Shown here one piece after another: positions 46,451 through 57,900 of a DNA stretch of 64,000 nucleotides. The notes under the pieces were generated by a model that saw only the letters and a list, made by a program, of their open reading frames with translations, ran no database searches and had not been told where the DNA came from. Numbering within the stretch: position 1 is the stretch's first letter; each line of letters opens with the position of its first letter. Made by a program: the position numbers and the translations under genes. The DNA is taken from positions 1-64,000 of the forward strand of contig BRXU01000007.1 in the NCBI GenBank assembly GCA_030267565.1. The letters run 5' to 3'. This stretch comes from Pleodorina starrii. Its lineage: Eukaryota > Chlorophyta > Chlorophyceae > Chlamydomonadales > Volvocaceae.

Positions 46451-49400
46451 GGCCCTCGGATCTGCTGACTGGCGTGGTGCCCCACGCGCCAGGCCACCCC
46501 GTCACCTCGGTGCCGGTGAGTCGGGAGCCGCTGACCCACGGGTCGTTTAATGATAATAATATTATTATTACGCCGGGCAAACCCTGGCGTGGTTTATGGG
46601 GGCGGGTGCGATGAGGCTCGACTAGGAGCCTATACGCCGCCACCACCAGCCCATGGGTCGTTTCCCTCCCCGACCCAGATGCCGCCGACATTGTGTGTGT
46701 TTGTATGTGTGTGTAACGGGCCGGGGTACACTCGCCTGTTGGGGCAACGTTGGGGCTTGAAGGAGGGCTGAGGGAGGCCACCAGGCCGCGATGTGGTGGG
46801 GGAATGGGGATGGACGTCCGTGTTGTGGGTTTGGGAATGAGAGACCCGAACCGAAGGCAAAGGCGAAGGGACGGAAAGGTTTGACTCGTTTGGCCGGGGG
46901 AGGGTTTTGGGTGCCGGCAGCCGTTGCTCGTTGGCCGGCCGCGGAGCGAGATTCTCCTGCATGCGTGGCGCCCCACTGGGGAGTCCACTGGGTACGGCAC
47001 TGTACGGCAATGGTACCGGGCGCCACGGCGCGGCTCAGGGCCCACGCGTGTGCCGCGCCCCGCGCCGCCCGACAACATTCGTGCCGCGCAACTCGGGCTG
47101 CGGTGGCAGACCGGATCCTGATCCTGATCCTGATCCTGATCCTGATTCGGATCTGCATTTCTGGATCCAAGCAACGCTCTCATGTGTAGGGCTAACGCAG
47201 CCACGCAGCGAAACTCCTCCCGGCGCGGCCGCGGCGCTTGTACCGTATCTCAAAAGCTTTACCGACCCGCGGGTCACCCCCCGCGTTTTCTGCGCACCGC
47301 CGTTGCGTACTCTTCCAACGCTCTCTTGGTAGGGCCCCACCGTACAATCAAACAACCGCGACAAGTAGACCGGGGAGGTTCGCACCCCCCCCCCCGGTTC
47401 GCAGGGGGGTGCGAACCTCCCTGCTGTCAGACTTCACAACACTGCACAGCGGAACTGTGATGAGCTGATGACCTTTTCCTCGGTAATTGAGCGCTCCGCG
47501 CCCGACAACCCCGCCGCCGCCGCCGTCCTTCCCTCCCTCCCTCCCTTCCTCCTTCCCTCCCTCCCCCCCGCCTTCATTCATTCATTCACCCGCCGTCTGG
47601 GTCTCCAAAGGATGAGGCCCTGCGGCACCTCATCACGCTCGACCGTACGACATTCCCCGTGCCGACGGAAAGCTGGACGAGACTGCCGTACCCCGACATG
47701 AGCATTTCGGTGCCGCCACCGGCTGACGAGGCGCGGATGATGTGGGAGGGTGCCGGGGAGCCAGCCGCGGCGGGGAGCAAACCCGGGCAGCCGGCGGCGC
47801 CGCCGCCGCCGCCACCGCCGCCAGCGCCGTCGGAAGCTGGGCCCCGTCGGGGTGGCGGCGTCGAGGGACCTGCGGCGGCGGCCGGCGGCGGCGCTGGCGA
47901 GGAAGGTTTCGGAGCCGCGAGGCGCAGGCGCCAGCGGCAGCAGCAGCGGCAGCAGGAGCAGCAGCAGCAGCGACAAAGGGATGCGGTGCCGGGCGCGGCG
48001 GGGGGGCCGGCGGGGCCGGCGGGTGCCCGTCCCCCGGATTTGGAGACCTGCAGCATCAGCGCGCTTGCAGGGCCGCTCATGCAGGTACGGAGTCGTTGGC
48101 GGTGGTTGGGGCCGTTGGTCGAGTCGGTTGTGCGTGCACGGCCGTTACTTGTTGGGGGTAGTTGACGAGCGCTGGTCGGGTGAATGCCGTCCGTGACGGG
48201 CAAAAGTCATGACCATTCACCGAGCGCTTCATAAACGGCGCGGTTTCCAACTTCTCCGTTCCTTCGCTGCATCTTCTGTTTTTGACCCCTCCCTCCCACC
48301 CTCCCACCTTTGCCGCCCGTGTGTTGCCTGATCAAGCCACAGGTCCTGAAAGCGCACTCGCACGCCACCGACCGCGACCTGAGGCGCAACGCACAGCTCA
48401 AGGCGCGGGTGTACGACGCCGTACTGCCCGTACGGCAACGCCTTTCGGAGACACGGTACGGGTGTCGTTGGTACACGGAGGCCTTCGGAGGGCGGGCGGG
48501 GGGGGGGGTAGGGGCACGTGTCCCGGCGGTACCTCGCCCTCAGCCCTCCCGGCCAGTGCACCATGTGCCCTGCCTCCCCGTGTCCCCGCCCCGGTTTCCC
48601 CCCATTGTTGCCCAAACAGGCAACAGCTGCGGGAGCTGGATGCGCAGCGCGTCGCGGCGGCGGGCCGCGGCGAGTACGACACCGCCGCGGCGCTGCGGTC
48701 GCGAATGGACGAGCTTGCCGTACAGATCGACAGCATGGAGGCCACCAGTCGGACGGCGCAGGACGAGCTGGACGCAATGGCGGAGGTGGACAGCGCCGTA
48801 CGGCAGAGGCAGGTATGTACGGCAGGTCAAGGTATTCTTTTGCCGTACATTTGACCGCTGCGCGTGGCTGGCTGGCTCTCGGAATGAAACATCTTTGGGG
48901 GAATCTCTCCCTCTCCGGCCCCTCCCGCCTCTTCCCGGCCGCGGCCTCTTAATAACCACTTAACCGCTGCTGGTGCCATAGCCAACCCCTCTCCAACTAC
49001 CCCTGATCATACACGCCCCTTCTTGTTCTCCCCCATTCTGCTGCTCCCCCGCCTGCCCATGCACGGCATGTACGGCACGCGTACGGCAGGCGGGCCAGCT
49101 GTTATGGCTGAGCAGCGAGTTGCGGAGTGTGGCTCAAGCGGCGGAGGGGACCATCCGGAGACTCCAGGGGGAGCTGCAGCGCCTGCACGTGCGTGTGTGT
49201 ATTTGTGTGTGTACGTGTATGGGAGGTGATGGGGGTTAGGGGAGGGGAGGGGAGGGGGGTAAGAAAGATGATGCCGCAGGGAGGGAAGTGTGCGTGGGTG
49301 TGGGTGGGGGGCAGACGGGCGGTATGGGGTGTGCGAGGTGGAAGGGAGGGAGGTGTGGGCGGGGAGGCGCAGGGGAAGAGGGCAGATGGGGGCCGGAGCG

Positions 49401-52310
49401 CGAGGCGGGAGGAGAGAGAGAGAGAGAGGGACAAGAGCTGCGGGTGGGGGGGCACCCGGAGTGTCGGACACAATGCGTTGTGCAAAGTGGGTTTTAAGGG
49501 TTTTATCCGACGCTGTTGAACAACCCAACTAAAACCCTGTGAACGACCCAGATCGTACACGCGCGAGGCCGCTCGGGGTTCACTGAAAAACGCTTCGTGA
49601 GGTCATCATAAAGGCAAACCCTAAGATCCCCCGCCCGGTAGAAACAAGGTATTCCCCACACGCACGCAAAAGAATCCCCGCCCCCCACTCGAGAACACAC
49701 GCGCGGGCCATGCCCGGGCTCTTCTCCCACTTCCCCTTCCCCCTCTCTCTCCCCCTCCCCCCTCCCTCTCTCTCCCCCTCTCCGCAGACGCAACTGGAGA
49801 CCGCCACCGAGGCCCGGGCCTCCATCGGACAGGTGGGTACGGCAGGTGTACGACACATGTACGGTGGACATGGGAAGGTGGGGTCATAACCCTAAGGAGG
49901 CGCCTCATGTGCGTCCTTCTGGGGCTGTTCTTGCGATGTCATGTGAAGACACGAGTGCGGAGTTAAGCGGGTGTGCGGGGTTGCGTTGCGGGAGCGTGTT
50001 CGCGGGACGAATCCAGGGACTCAACACCCACTCACTCGCACCCATCAGTCCCCACCCTCGTCCCCCCTCCCCCACAGGCGCTATCCACTTCGTCCCAGTC
50101 GAGTGAGGTTCGTCGGGAGTTGCGCTCCCTGGCGGCGGCGGCGCTGGCGGCGGAGCGGCGGGCGGCGGCGGCGCTAGAGGCCGACAGGTACGACACAGTG
50201 TACGACACATGTTTGACACAAACGTGTACGACACAAACATGCACCGTCGTCATTCGTCATTCCGCCAGATCGGTTGCGCTTTCCTGCATTTGCAGCGGCC
50301 CTCTGTGCGGCGGCGTCTCTGGGGTCCCTTGCATGCGCGCCGCCGCCGGTGTAGCCGCCGCCGCTGCCGTTGCCGTTGCCGTTGCTCACCAGATTCTTTT
50401 CCTTAAACCGATTTGTTCATAATACTACTCCCGGTTTTCTGTCATGTTCTAAATTCTATAGAACACGGATTGTTCTGGGCTATACCGATTACCTTTCCGT
50501 CGTATCTTCCTATTTCAGTCTCCTCCACGCCCCCCAGCCCCCGCCCCCCCTGCCCCTCCCGCCCGGCCGGACCTCCCCCCCCCATGCCCCGCCCGCCCCC
50601 AGGGTCGCCAATCGCGCCGTGTTGTCCGACGCGGCCGCCCTGGCCTCCAATCTGAGCTCCGCCGATTCGCTGCTGCACTCGACCTCCCTGGAGTTGGCGC
50701 TCATGCGGGGGCAGGTGGCACTGGCGCTGGAGATGCAGGTGACTTGGGTGGGACGGGGGGAGGCGGGTGGTTGGGAGGTGGTTGGGAGGTGGTTGACGAG
50801 GCTTCTGACAGTTTTTAACCCCAAGCCCCCTTTCTTTGTCGTGACGTGAAACACCGGACTCTCTCTACACACACACCCGGCCACACAGGACTACGAGCAG
50901 GCTCGGCGGCTGTCCGCCGCCATGACTGATCTGCGGGGCGCTCACGACGACTCCGCCGGCAGCGTCGTGACCCTGGAGAAGCTGCTGGCGGCGCATGAGG
51001 CGGTCGTACGACAGTGAGTACGACAGTACGACAGTACGGTAGTACATCACAGGTGGCGGCGCCACGCTGCGCCGCGTCGCGCCGCGCCGCGCCGCGCCCC
51101 TCGCCCCTGGCTGGTCCTTCCTTCCTGGCGTGCGTGCGAGTGTGCGTGACGACTCTGTGCCTGTCTACGGGCGGTATGGGGCCGCCCCGTCACCACGTAA
51201 ATCGGGGTGCGTGTGTGTTTGTGTGTGTTTGTATTTGTGGGCAGCGACACCGAGTTGGAGGGAGGTGTCTTTCACCCCCTTTTCCCCCTTGCTCCACCTG
51301 TTCTCCCTCGCCCCCTTCCCTCTCCTGCCTCCTGGACCATACCCACAAACACCAACACCGACACCAATTCCAACACCATTCCAACAACTCTTAACACCGA
51401 CGTGGACGTGATTATCAACATCAACATCAACATCGACATTAACATTGATATCGACATTGACATCAATTTCCACACCCGGCGGAAAGGCGGCTGTCGGACT
51501 TCCGACACCATTTGACGGCGCTGGAGCGCGCGTCGGAGCTCGTCCAATTCGTACAGGACCTGCGGGACATGTACGGCAGCGCAGAGGTGGGTCGAAAAAG
51601 TTGCGCGGTGCGTGCTAGGGAAGATGACGAGGCAAGCTGCCGGGCGCGCGTGTGTTTTTGCTCCGTTTTGGTTGAGCCGTCGTGCGTGCGGATTTGTAGG
51701 ATGGGTGTGTGGCTGTGTGCCGTACATCAGCCAGCTGGATGTAGTTACAGTATCCGTACACTTGGCCCCAAAAAATGGAATGTTGTTGTTGCCTGGGAAC
51801 TGCGATTCCCTCGTACGGCAACGGTTTGTCAAACGTCAAGCATTTGGAAATGTCACTCCGGAGGTGTACGACATGCAAGCAAGATGTGACCCGATTCGCG
51901 GTTCCCGACCAAAGGCCTTTGATGGTTTCGGAGCAATGCGCTCAGCAGCCCTCCTCGCTGTCTTAACCCCGCCCCCACCCCCTTGCCGCCCCTGTGCCTC
52001 CGCCTTACTGTCATCATCCCCATCATCCCCATCATCGTTCCCTCGCCCCGGGCCGTTTTAATTACCCCCCATCATCCCATACTCCCTTTTCCCAACCCCA
52101 TCCCCGCCCCCACCCCCGTCCCCACCCCCACCATCCCCCTCATCTCCCCTTCCCCAATCTGGTGTACGTCAGGTGGACGAGCGGGAGGCCCTGTCCCTGG
52201 CCGGTCGCCTGTCCGCCGCTTTGGAGGAGCTCCGAAACACGGCGGGTGAGCCGCCCCGGCTGCTGCGGAGCGAGGAGGCAGAGGCGGTGGTGAGGGAGGT
52301 GCTGGCATGA
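46451..52310 (+). CDS. Unrecognised coiled-coil protein, 11 visible exons (5' end missing)
   Basis: Exons with consistent GT-AG sites and phases: 46451-46515, 47611-48084, 48343-48455, 48620-48812, 49090-49188, 49788-49832, 50078-50187, 50603-50738, 50889-51013, 51487-51586, 52173-52310 (TGA). They give about 531 aa, plus an unknown N-terminus. The first part has a conserved-looking segment (TTFPVPTESWTRLPYPDM) followed by a Pro/Ala/Gly/Gln-rich linker. From exon 3 on the protein is almost wholly helical with heptad spacing and few prolines, so it should be a long coiled coil. One stretch (GRGEYDTAAALRSRMDEL, exon 4) resembles a UVR-type helical hairpin. I do not recognise the family. A structural, cytoskeletal or scaffold role is only a guess from the coiled coil. 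The exon 2 and exon 10 acceptors are weak and could shift. Confidence 0.78.
47106..47146 (+). repeat. Hexamer repeat (GATCCT)n
   Basis: Five to six copies of GATCCT, the last diverged to GATTCG, in the first visible intron of the coiled-coil gene. Confidence 0.9.
47373..47421. repeat. 18-bp perfect hairpin with GC-rich stem
   Basis: The arms GGGAGGTTCGCACCCCCC (47,373-47,390) and its exact reverse complement (47,404-47,421) flank a 13-nt loop. The hairpin lies in the intron between 46,515 and 47,611 of the coiled-coil gene. Such a long perfect stem is unlikely by chance. It may be a small inverted insertion or a structured RNA element. Confidence 0.88.
51397..51470 (+). repeat. AT-rich hexamer-like repeat (ATCAAC / GACATT)n
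   Basis: Degenerate repeats of ATCAAC, ATCGAC and ATTGAC directly before the acceptor of the exon at 51,487. They contrast sharply with the GC-rich surroundings. This replaces a normal polypyrimidine tract, so the acceptor here is weak. Confidence 0.8.
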
Positions 52311-53804
52311 ACGTGAAGAAGGGCGGGAGGGACGGAGGGGAGGAGGGAAGGAGGGAAGGTAGGAGGTGGCCCGCCAGAAGAAAGAGGAGGTTGGTTGGTG
52401 GGGGGGGGGGGCGGGGAGGTCGACGACCGGGTGCGATGGTCTACGGGTGGGACTGATGGAGTAAACGGCTCGGTCTAAGTTTGTTTTTGTTGTTGCTTTT
52501 TGCTTTTGGCGATTCGATTTTGGTTTCGGGTTTTGGTTACGCTGGGACGGAGGAAGCAGAGGCAGGCGGGTTGTTTGATTGGTTGTTATGGATGTTTGGT
52601 GTTGGCTATTACCAGTATCGGCGAGAGGGCGAGGAGAGGCAGGCGCCGTGTGTTTGGGGTCGGTTTCGGGCCCCCGGGAACAAGGGGGGGGTTTCTCTGT
52701 GTGTGTTTGTCGAAGGGCCGGGCATCCGCCCACGGCAACGCGGAGGGCAGGAGGTCGACGAGGACGAGGACGTTGGTGGTGGGAGGAGGAGGAGGAGGAG
52801 GCGATTTGCTGCACCGTGCCTCGATGGTGGAAGGAGGTGGGCAGATGTGTCTGAAGAAGGCCTTGTCTTGTTTCGGCGGTGGCGGTGGTGTGCCGTACAG
52901 CCGACTGGGGTACCGTACAGCCGACGACAGCGACTTGCCGACACGGGGCTCCGAGCGGGTAGGCGGCGGGAGGGAGTTGGCAGTTGGGGCGGAGCGCGGA
53001 GGCAGTATTGGAGTTGAGCTTTGAAGGACCTGTGTTGTTTTGTTTTGTTGCACGAACCCATGTGGACCGCCGTACAGTGGACGGACACAAAAAGGATCAC
53101 CGGTTGGTGCGTACCGGCACCTGACGCTGTCGCGCCCAGAGTCCGCTTGTTGTGTGTGTGTGTGTGTGTGTGTGTTGGATGGAGATCAGCTACGCGACCG
53201 GGGGAAAAACATCGAGGCTGGGGGGGCGCGCGCGCGGCTGGAGGGCTGTACAGAGTACGGAAGTACGGAGTACAGAGTACGGAGACTCTCTGGATTAATC
53301 AGGGGCGCGAGACCCGGTGAAAGCGCCTCGAAAGCGGGCGGGGGCGGGCCTTATTAGCCCCCACGCGCCACTGGGGTTTGGAGAGGGGGGGGCGAATGCC
53401 ACGCGCGGTTTCGGTTGCCGTGGACGACGGTTCGTTGCTTGTTTGGTGGAAACGCGTGGCGCTGATTTGAATGAAACCCCGCTTCGAGTTGGTAGCGGTT
53501 GCCTAAGGAGGGGGGCGTGTGGGGAGAGGAGCATTTGGCTTTTTCTGACTGCATACGTGCCCCGGGATGGGTAGGCAGATGCCCGGCCGGTGTCTGGGAA
53601 GAGCCAGTCGGTGCTGGTAGAAGTCCGCAACACTGCTCGCTAGCCGATAAGTGATAAGGCGCGTTTCTGCCCCCCGATCTCTCCGACCAGCAAAGCGGCC
53701 AGGACGCTAAATGCGCCGTAATGATCTCTACAGTTACGAGCATGTGGGAGGCACCAGCTTTGTTTCGGATGGATGGAATCCGCGCGGTGAAACCTGTCCC
53801 GTGG
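52311..53804 (+). other. Predicted 3' UTR / intergenic region after the coiled-coil gene
   Basis: G-rich unique sequence with a G homopolymer near 52,400, GAGGAGG repeats near 52,785, a (TG)n run at about 53,150-53,175 and GTACGGAGTACAGA repeats at about 53,248-53,285. Plus- and minus-strand open frames here show no family resemblance. The first plus-strand TGTAA lies just beyond, at 53,856. Confidence 0.6.
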
Positions 53805-53855
53805 TTAGGAATCGGTGATTACAAGGGGGACCGTCAGGCGGCAGAAGGCCGCCGT

Positions 53856-53860
53856 TGTAA
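53856..53860 (+). terminator. Putative TGTAA polyadenylation signal of the coiled-coil gene
   Basis: First TGTAA on the plus strand after the stop codon at 52,310, which would give a 3' UTR of about 1.55 kb. It lies antisense inside the candidate minus-strand exon 53,805-54,129, so one of the two readings may be wrong. Confidence 0.4.
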
Positions 53861-54057
53861 CGGGCAATGACGGTTTTAGCGTTTCCCTCTTGGTGGGAAT
53901 GGGGGGCACGTCCAGTCCGGGATTGAATACGGCCTTCCCGGTCCTCGGTTTACCCGCCGGAAGAGTACATGAGATCTCGAAGGCGGTCTGCTGCGACTGA
54001 ATCTGTGTGCGAATCTGTGACGGGGCCCTTCGGACTTGCATAGCTGCTGTCCCACGG

Positions 54058-54081
54058 GTCGGCTGAGCCCGGACAGCCGAC
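54058..54081. repeat. Perfect 8-bp stem-loop
   Basis: GTCGGCTG and CAGCCGAC flank an 8-nt loop. It falls inside the candidate minus-strand exon and has no clear role. Confidence 0.6.
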
Positions 54082-54270
54082 CTCAGCTTTTGCAGGTGGC
54101 CCTGCGAGCCAAACGCGCGTAAGGTATTTCTGAAAATCCAGACCGGCGGATTAACAAATTAGAAGTGTCTCCAAAGGCGTTCCCGGCCGTTCATAATGTG
54201 GCTGTATGTCCCAGACCGTCAGCCCAGAAGTATTATGAACAGATAACCATTTAGCCGAATTTTAAAGATA

Positions 54271-54773
54271 CTATGCCTCAGGGAAGATGTGTCCGCATCG
54301 CGGGCACGCTTCATGACAGAAGAAAGGGCTGCACTTGGCCATTTCCCCTAAAATCTGGTTATTATACTTTACATAACTCGCGCTTGGATAAGTCGTCAAA
54401 TTTATTACTCCTGGCTTTTCGGGGGCTGTCGTACTTTCACTTGGTCTTGATCTCGAGAGCTTGATCTTTGCATGCTAGACGCCACGGCTTGCCCTTGTCA
54501 AATGTTAGGCCCGGCAAGATGAACGTTTTTTTGTAGGCAGCAGATTATGGCTTGACTCACGTCCTCCGGCTGGGCGATAGGGCGGCCGTGGGCGTTAGCG
54601 CAAACAGAAACAGAGTGAACCAAGCGGATGAACATGAGTAGTTGCTCATACTTGGATCCCGCAAGCTTGCTTGCACAGAGTGCAGTGAGCATCCGGTTGG
54701 GGCGTCGCGCAAGCAGCTGTTCGCATACACTTTTGGCGACAGCGCGAAGGTGTGTTACATTATGCTTTCGGAT
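54271..54773 (-). pseudogene. Fragment of an unknown minus-strand gene with Cys-rich end (gene or relic)
   Basis: Two exon-like blocks on the minus strand. Block 1 (54773-54561) is a 71-codon open frame with coding character (SKYEQLLMFIRLVHSVSV, then AHGRPIAQPED) ending exactly at a strong donor, GTGAGT. Block 2 (54354-54271) follows an acceptor and ends in TAG. Its last residues, KCSPFFCHEACPRCGHIFPE, contain four Cys and two His like a zinc knuckle or ribbon. Joined, they stay in frame. Upstream, the frame of block 1 continues past a single TAG at 54,774-54,776 for about 28 more codons, and another minus frame is open from an ATG at 55,108. That is the pattern expected of a decaying gene or of unrecognised introns. 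Block 1 distantly recalls the helical lid after an MCM/AAA+ domain, but this is only an impression. Confidence 0.35.
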
Positions 54774-54928
54774 CTAGCTATTTGATTCAACATGAAGATG
54801 TCGCTCCGCTGAGGCGCTGACGGCTTTTTCCTTGACGCCTTTGTCCGGGTCAGGGCTCCGCTAAACGAAAGTAGTGTGCAAGGAAGTTTAAAACAGCCAT
54901 CAACTGCCGCTTCAGCGCCGACACAGGT

Positions 54929-57900
54929 ATGCAAGCAATGTTCACGCTCATCGCCTGTGAGTATGGCATTTTCGGGGGCGACAAACCACGCTGCTTGTGC
55001 TGGATGCAGGTCCTGCAGTCTGTTGGCATCGACCACCTCGGAGGCCATAACATCGATAGCGTGGATGCTGGCGTCGATCGCTTGCTGGCCCCTCGCCATG
55101 GCGAGCCTCGGCGGCGAGCTCCGTCAGCGCTGCCCGGCCGGCAGGGCGCCTTGCAGGTCGCAGTCAACACCGCAGCAGAGCAGGTCGCTGAGGAGCTTAC
55201 CCCGCCACCGCTTTCGGACGAAGCGGAGCAGCCTCCGCCGGAGCTCCTGCGGGGCTGTGACGGGCAGTCGGAGGCCTTCAGCCCCCTGCAACGCGGCCCT
55301 TCGTGGGACCCCGAACCCTACACCCCCCTGTCGTCATCCTCGTCCTCCGGCAAACCTACGCCACAGCTAGCCGGCGACGCAACGGAACTTGGTTTGCCGC
55401 ATGGGTTCAACCACCTACCACATGATCAGAGGCAGCGTCTTCAGCAGCAGCAGCAGCAGCTCAGACATCGGGCCGTCCCGCCAGTCGGCCACGGCGCGTC
55501 GAGACCCTTGGCAGTCGACTGGGGGAGCGCCGGGCGGCCGCTGCTGCCGGCCGCTGCCGCCGCCTCCGCTGCTGCTGCGACGGCAGTAGCACTTGTAGAC
55601 ACGGAGTCTGCAGATTCGGGCCCCACATGGACCAACCACAGCCACGGCCACGGCCGCCAGCCACCTGCGCCTGGGGAACCACCAGGCTCTCCCGGCGGGA
55701 TACCACCACCTCGGCAGCCCCCCGGAGAGCCGCCTGCGTGGCCCGACGGGCCCATCGGCGGGCAGTGGGGCGGGTTGGAGAGTGAGCTGCGGGCGTGTCG
55801 GTCGGTGCACAGCGTGCAGCGGTTCCTGCAGCTCATGGGTCCACGGGTCGACTCGGAGCTTATGGGGTAGGTCGGGGGCGGCGGGGCCAGGCGCTGCCGC
55901 TGGTTCTCCCGAGTTCTTCCGTGCTCCCCTGGGGTTGGGGTCGTGGCTGGGGCCGTGGCAGGGACCGAGTTGGGGTTGGGTTGACGCGTTGCGACGTTGA
56001 TGACGCGTGCCCCATATCGACAGATATGAGTCGTGGAGCCGTCTCTGTTTGGGCCCGTTGCTAGCGGGGATGGGTCGAGGTCGAGGGTTACTTTTCTCTG
56101 TGGGGTGCAGGGCTGATTTGGATGGGCTGCTGGGCGCTTTGCGGTGGGAAATGTCTCTGCTGGGGCTTGGTGGGGGCGGGCATTGCATGTGGGAGGATGA
56201 GGGCAGGGTTGGAAAGCGAGTCCTGGGACGAGACAGATAAGGTCGACGACGGGAGGCGTATGGCTTAAGGAATCCTTTAGCGCGGGCAGGAAGAAGACGC
56301 GCGCTCGGGGAGGTGGAAATGCTCATGTTTCCACGCCGGCGCTTGAAGATTTTCCGTCGCGAAGGCAGTGTTGCGGCAGTGTCAATATACAGCATTAGGG
56401 TTTGTTTCGAAATTTGCATAGGCCGACGGCTATATCCGTGTGCGCGTGGGTGCGAAAGATCGGCCGTGCCCAAAAACATGTCTATGGGGCCGTGACCCTT
56501 GCCCCCGTTGCTCCGTTGTTTCTGCCCAGGTATCACACCCATTGCCATACGATTCCTCTAGCGCCTATCGCATCCCCAGAGCTGAAGCCTCCGATCGGCC
56601 CCTCCCTCGCTCCCTGGCCTGAGGCCCCCTTATATTGACCCCCGGGATGCTTCCCTAAGCTGGTTTCCCTGCGCGCTCCTCCCTCTCCGCACCCCAGGAG
56701 CGCCATTGTGCACCTCAGCCATCTGGTTTCGGAGGAGCCGCCCGACGGCGACGTTGAGCGGCAGCTGCTGGCTGGCCTGCTGGACCAGCTGACACAGCGG
56801 CTGCGGGGCGGCGTGGGGGAGCTGGGCTGGGGCCTGGCGGCGGCGACGGTGTGCGCGATGAGCCGCCTGCGCTGCTACGACGGGCCGCTGTTGCGGGAAG
56901 TGGCGGCAGCGGCGCGGGAAGCGGCGGCGGAGCTGACGGCGCGGCAGACCGCGGGGCTGGTGTGGGCGTTTGGGAGGTGGGTGCATGGCCGCGATGTGCC
57001 AGTGTCCATTGTCGCGATGGACACAGTCATGTGAAACAACGAGTGCGGGGGACACAGCCATGGGACAGCCGCTCACAACGGCACACGCCTACCTTCCATC
57101 CGACTCCCCTGTTGGTCGCCGTCGTTTTCGGATACGGTACTCGGGCCCGGCGCGGCCTGCGTGCAGTCCGTGGTCCCTCTTGTTTCCGCCTTACTCAACT
57201 CGTCGCGACCCTGGTCACAGCCCTGGTTAAAGTCCGTTATGAGTCTGATAATCCTCAATTCCCCAACTGTTTCCGCTGTATTTTTCCGCTCGTGGCTTAC
57301 TGTGGCCCAGGTACCACCGCGACTTTGGGTTCCGATTGGAGCCCGGCTGGTCAGCGGCGCTGCTGCAGGCCGTCGTGCCGCGCCTTCAGCAGCAACAGCA
57401 GCAGCAGGCCACGCCGCAGGACGTCGCCATGATGCTGTACGGCGCCGCGCTGCTGCGCGAGCCGCCGCCGCCGCCGGCGCTCGACGCGCTGCTGGCGGCG
57501 TCACTGGGCGGCATGTCGGTGGCGGGCGGTCGGGAGCTGTCCATGACCATCTGGGCGCTCGCGACGCTTCGACTTCACCCGGGCCGCGAGTGGCTGCTCG
57601 CCTTTCTCGACCGCTGCGACGCGGCCACCCGGAGCTTTGCCAGCGGCGTCGCCGTCTGCAATGTGCTGTACGGCCTGGCGGCGATGCGCGTGCAGCCGCC
57701 GGCGCCCTGGATGCTCAACTTTCTGTGGCAGGCCCAGCGGCGGATGAACACCATGGACGCGCAGAGCCTGGTGATGCTGGGCTGGGCGCTCGGGCGCATG
57801 CGTTACAGGCCGGACAGGAAGTGGCTCACTCGGTTTTTTCGCTACAGCCAGTCGACGGTGCTGCTGCAGCCTCGCGACCCGCACCTCGTCCTCGGCGCCT

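Larger units (their letters stand above)
53805..54129 (-). other. Candidate terminal exon of an unknown minus-strand gene
   Basis: Open minus-strand frame of 107 codons ending TAA at 53,805-53,807. It starts after a good-looking acceptor (GGATTTTCAG, ending at 54,130). The translation is rich in Thr, Pro, Ser, Gln and basic residues (for example TAFEISCTLPAGKPRTGKAV) and does not look like low-complexity noise, but I recognise no family. A minus-strand TGTAA overlaps its last codons. Its phase does not match the exon at 54,271, so the two may belong to different transcripts or to a decayed gene. Confidence 0.3.

Noticed and set aside
52140..53100. Minus-strand open frames of 160-316 codons
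   Set aside because: They are Pro/Ser/Arg-rich shadows of the last coiled-coil exon and its 3' UTR, with no recognisable motifs.
55415..56548. 377-codon minus-strand open frame
   Set aside because: It is antisense to the OPR exon and its intron, with composition typical of the complement of a GC-rich coding strand.
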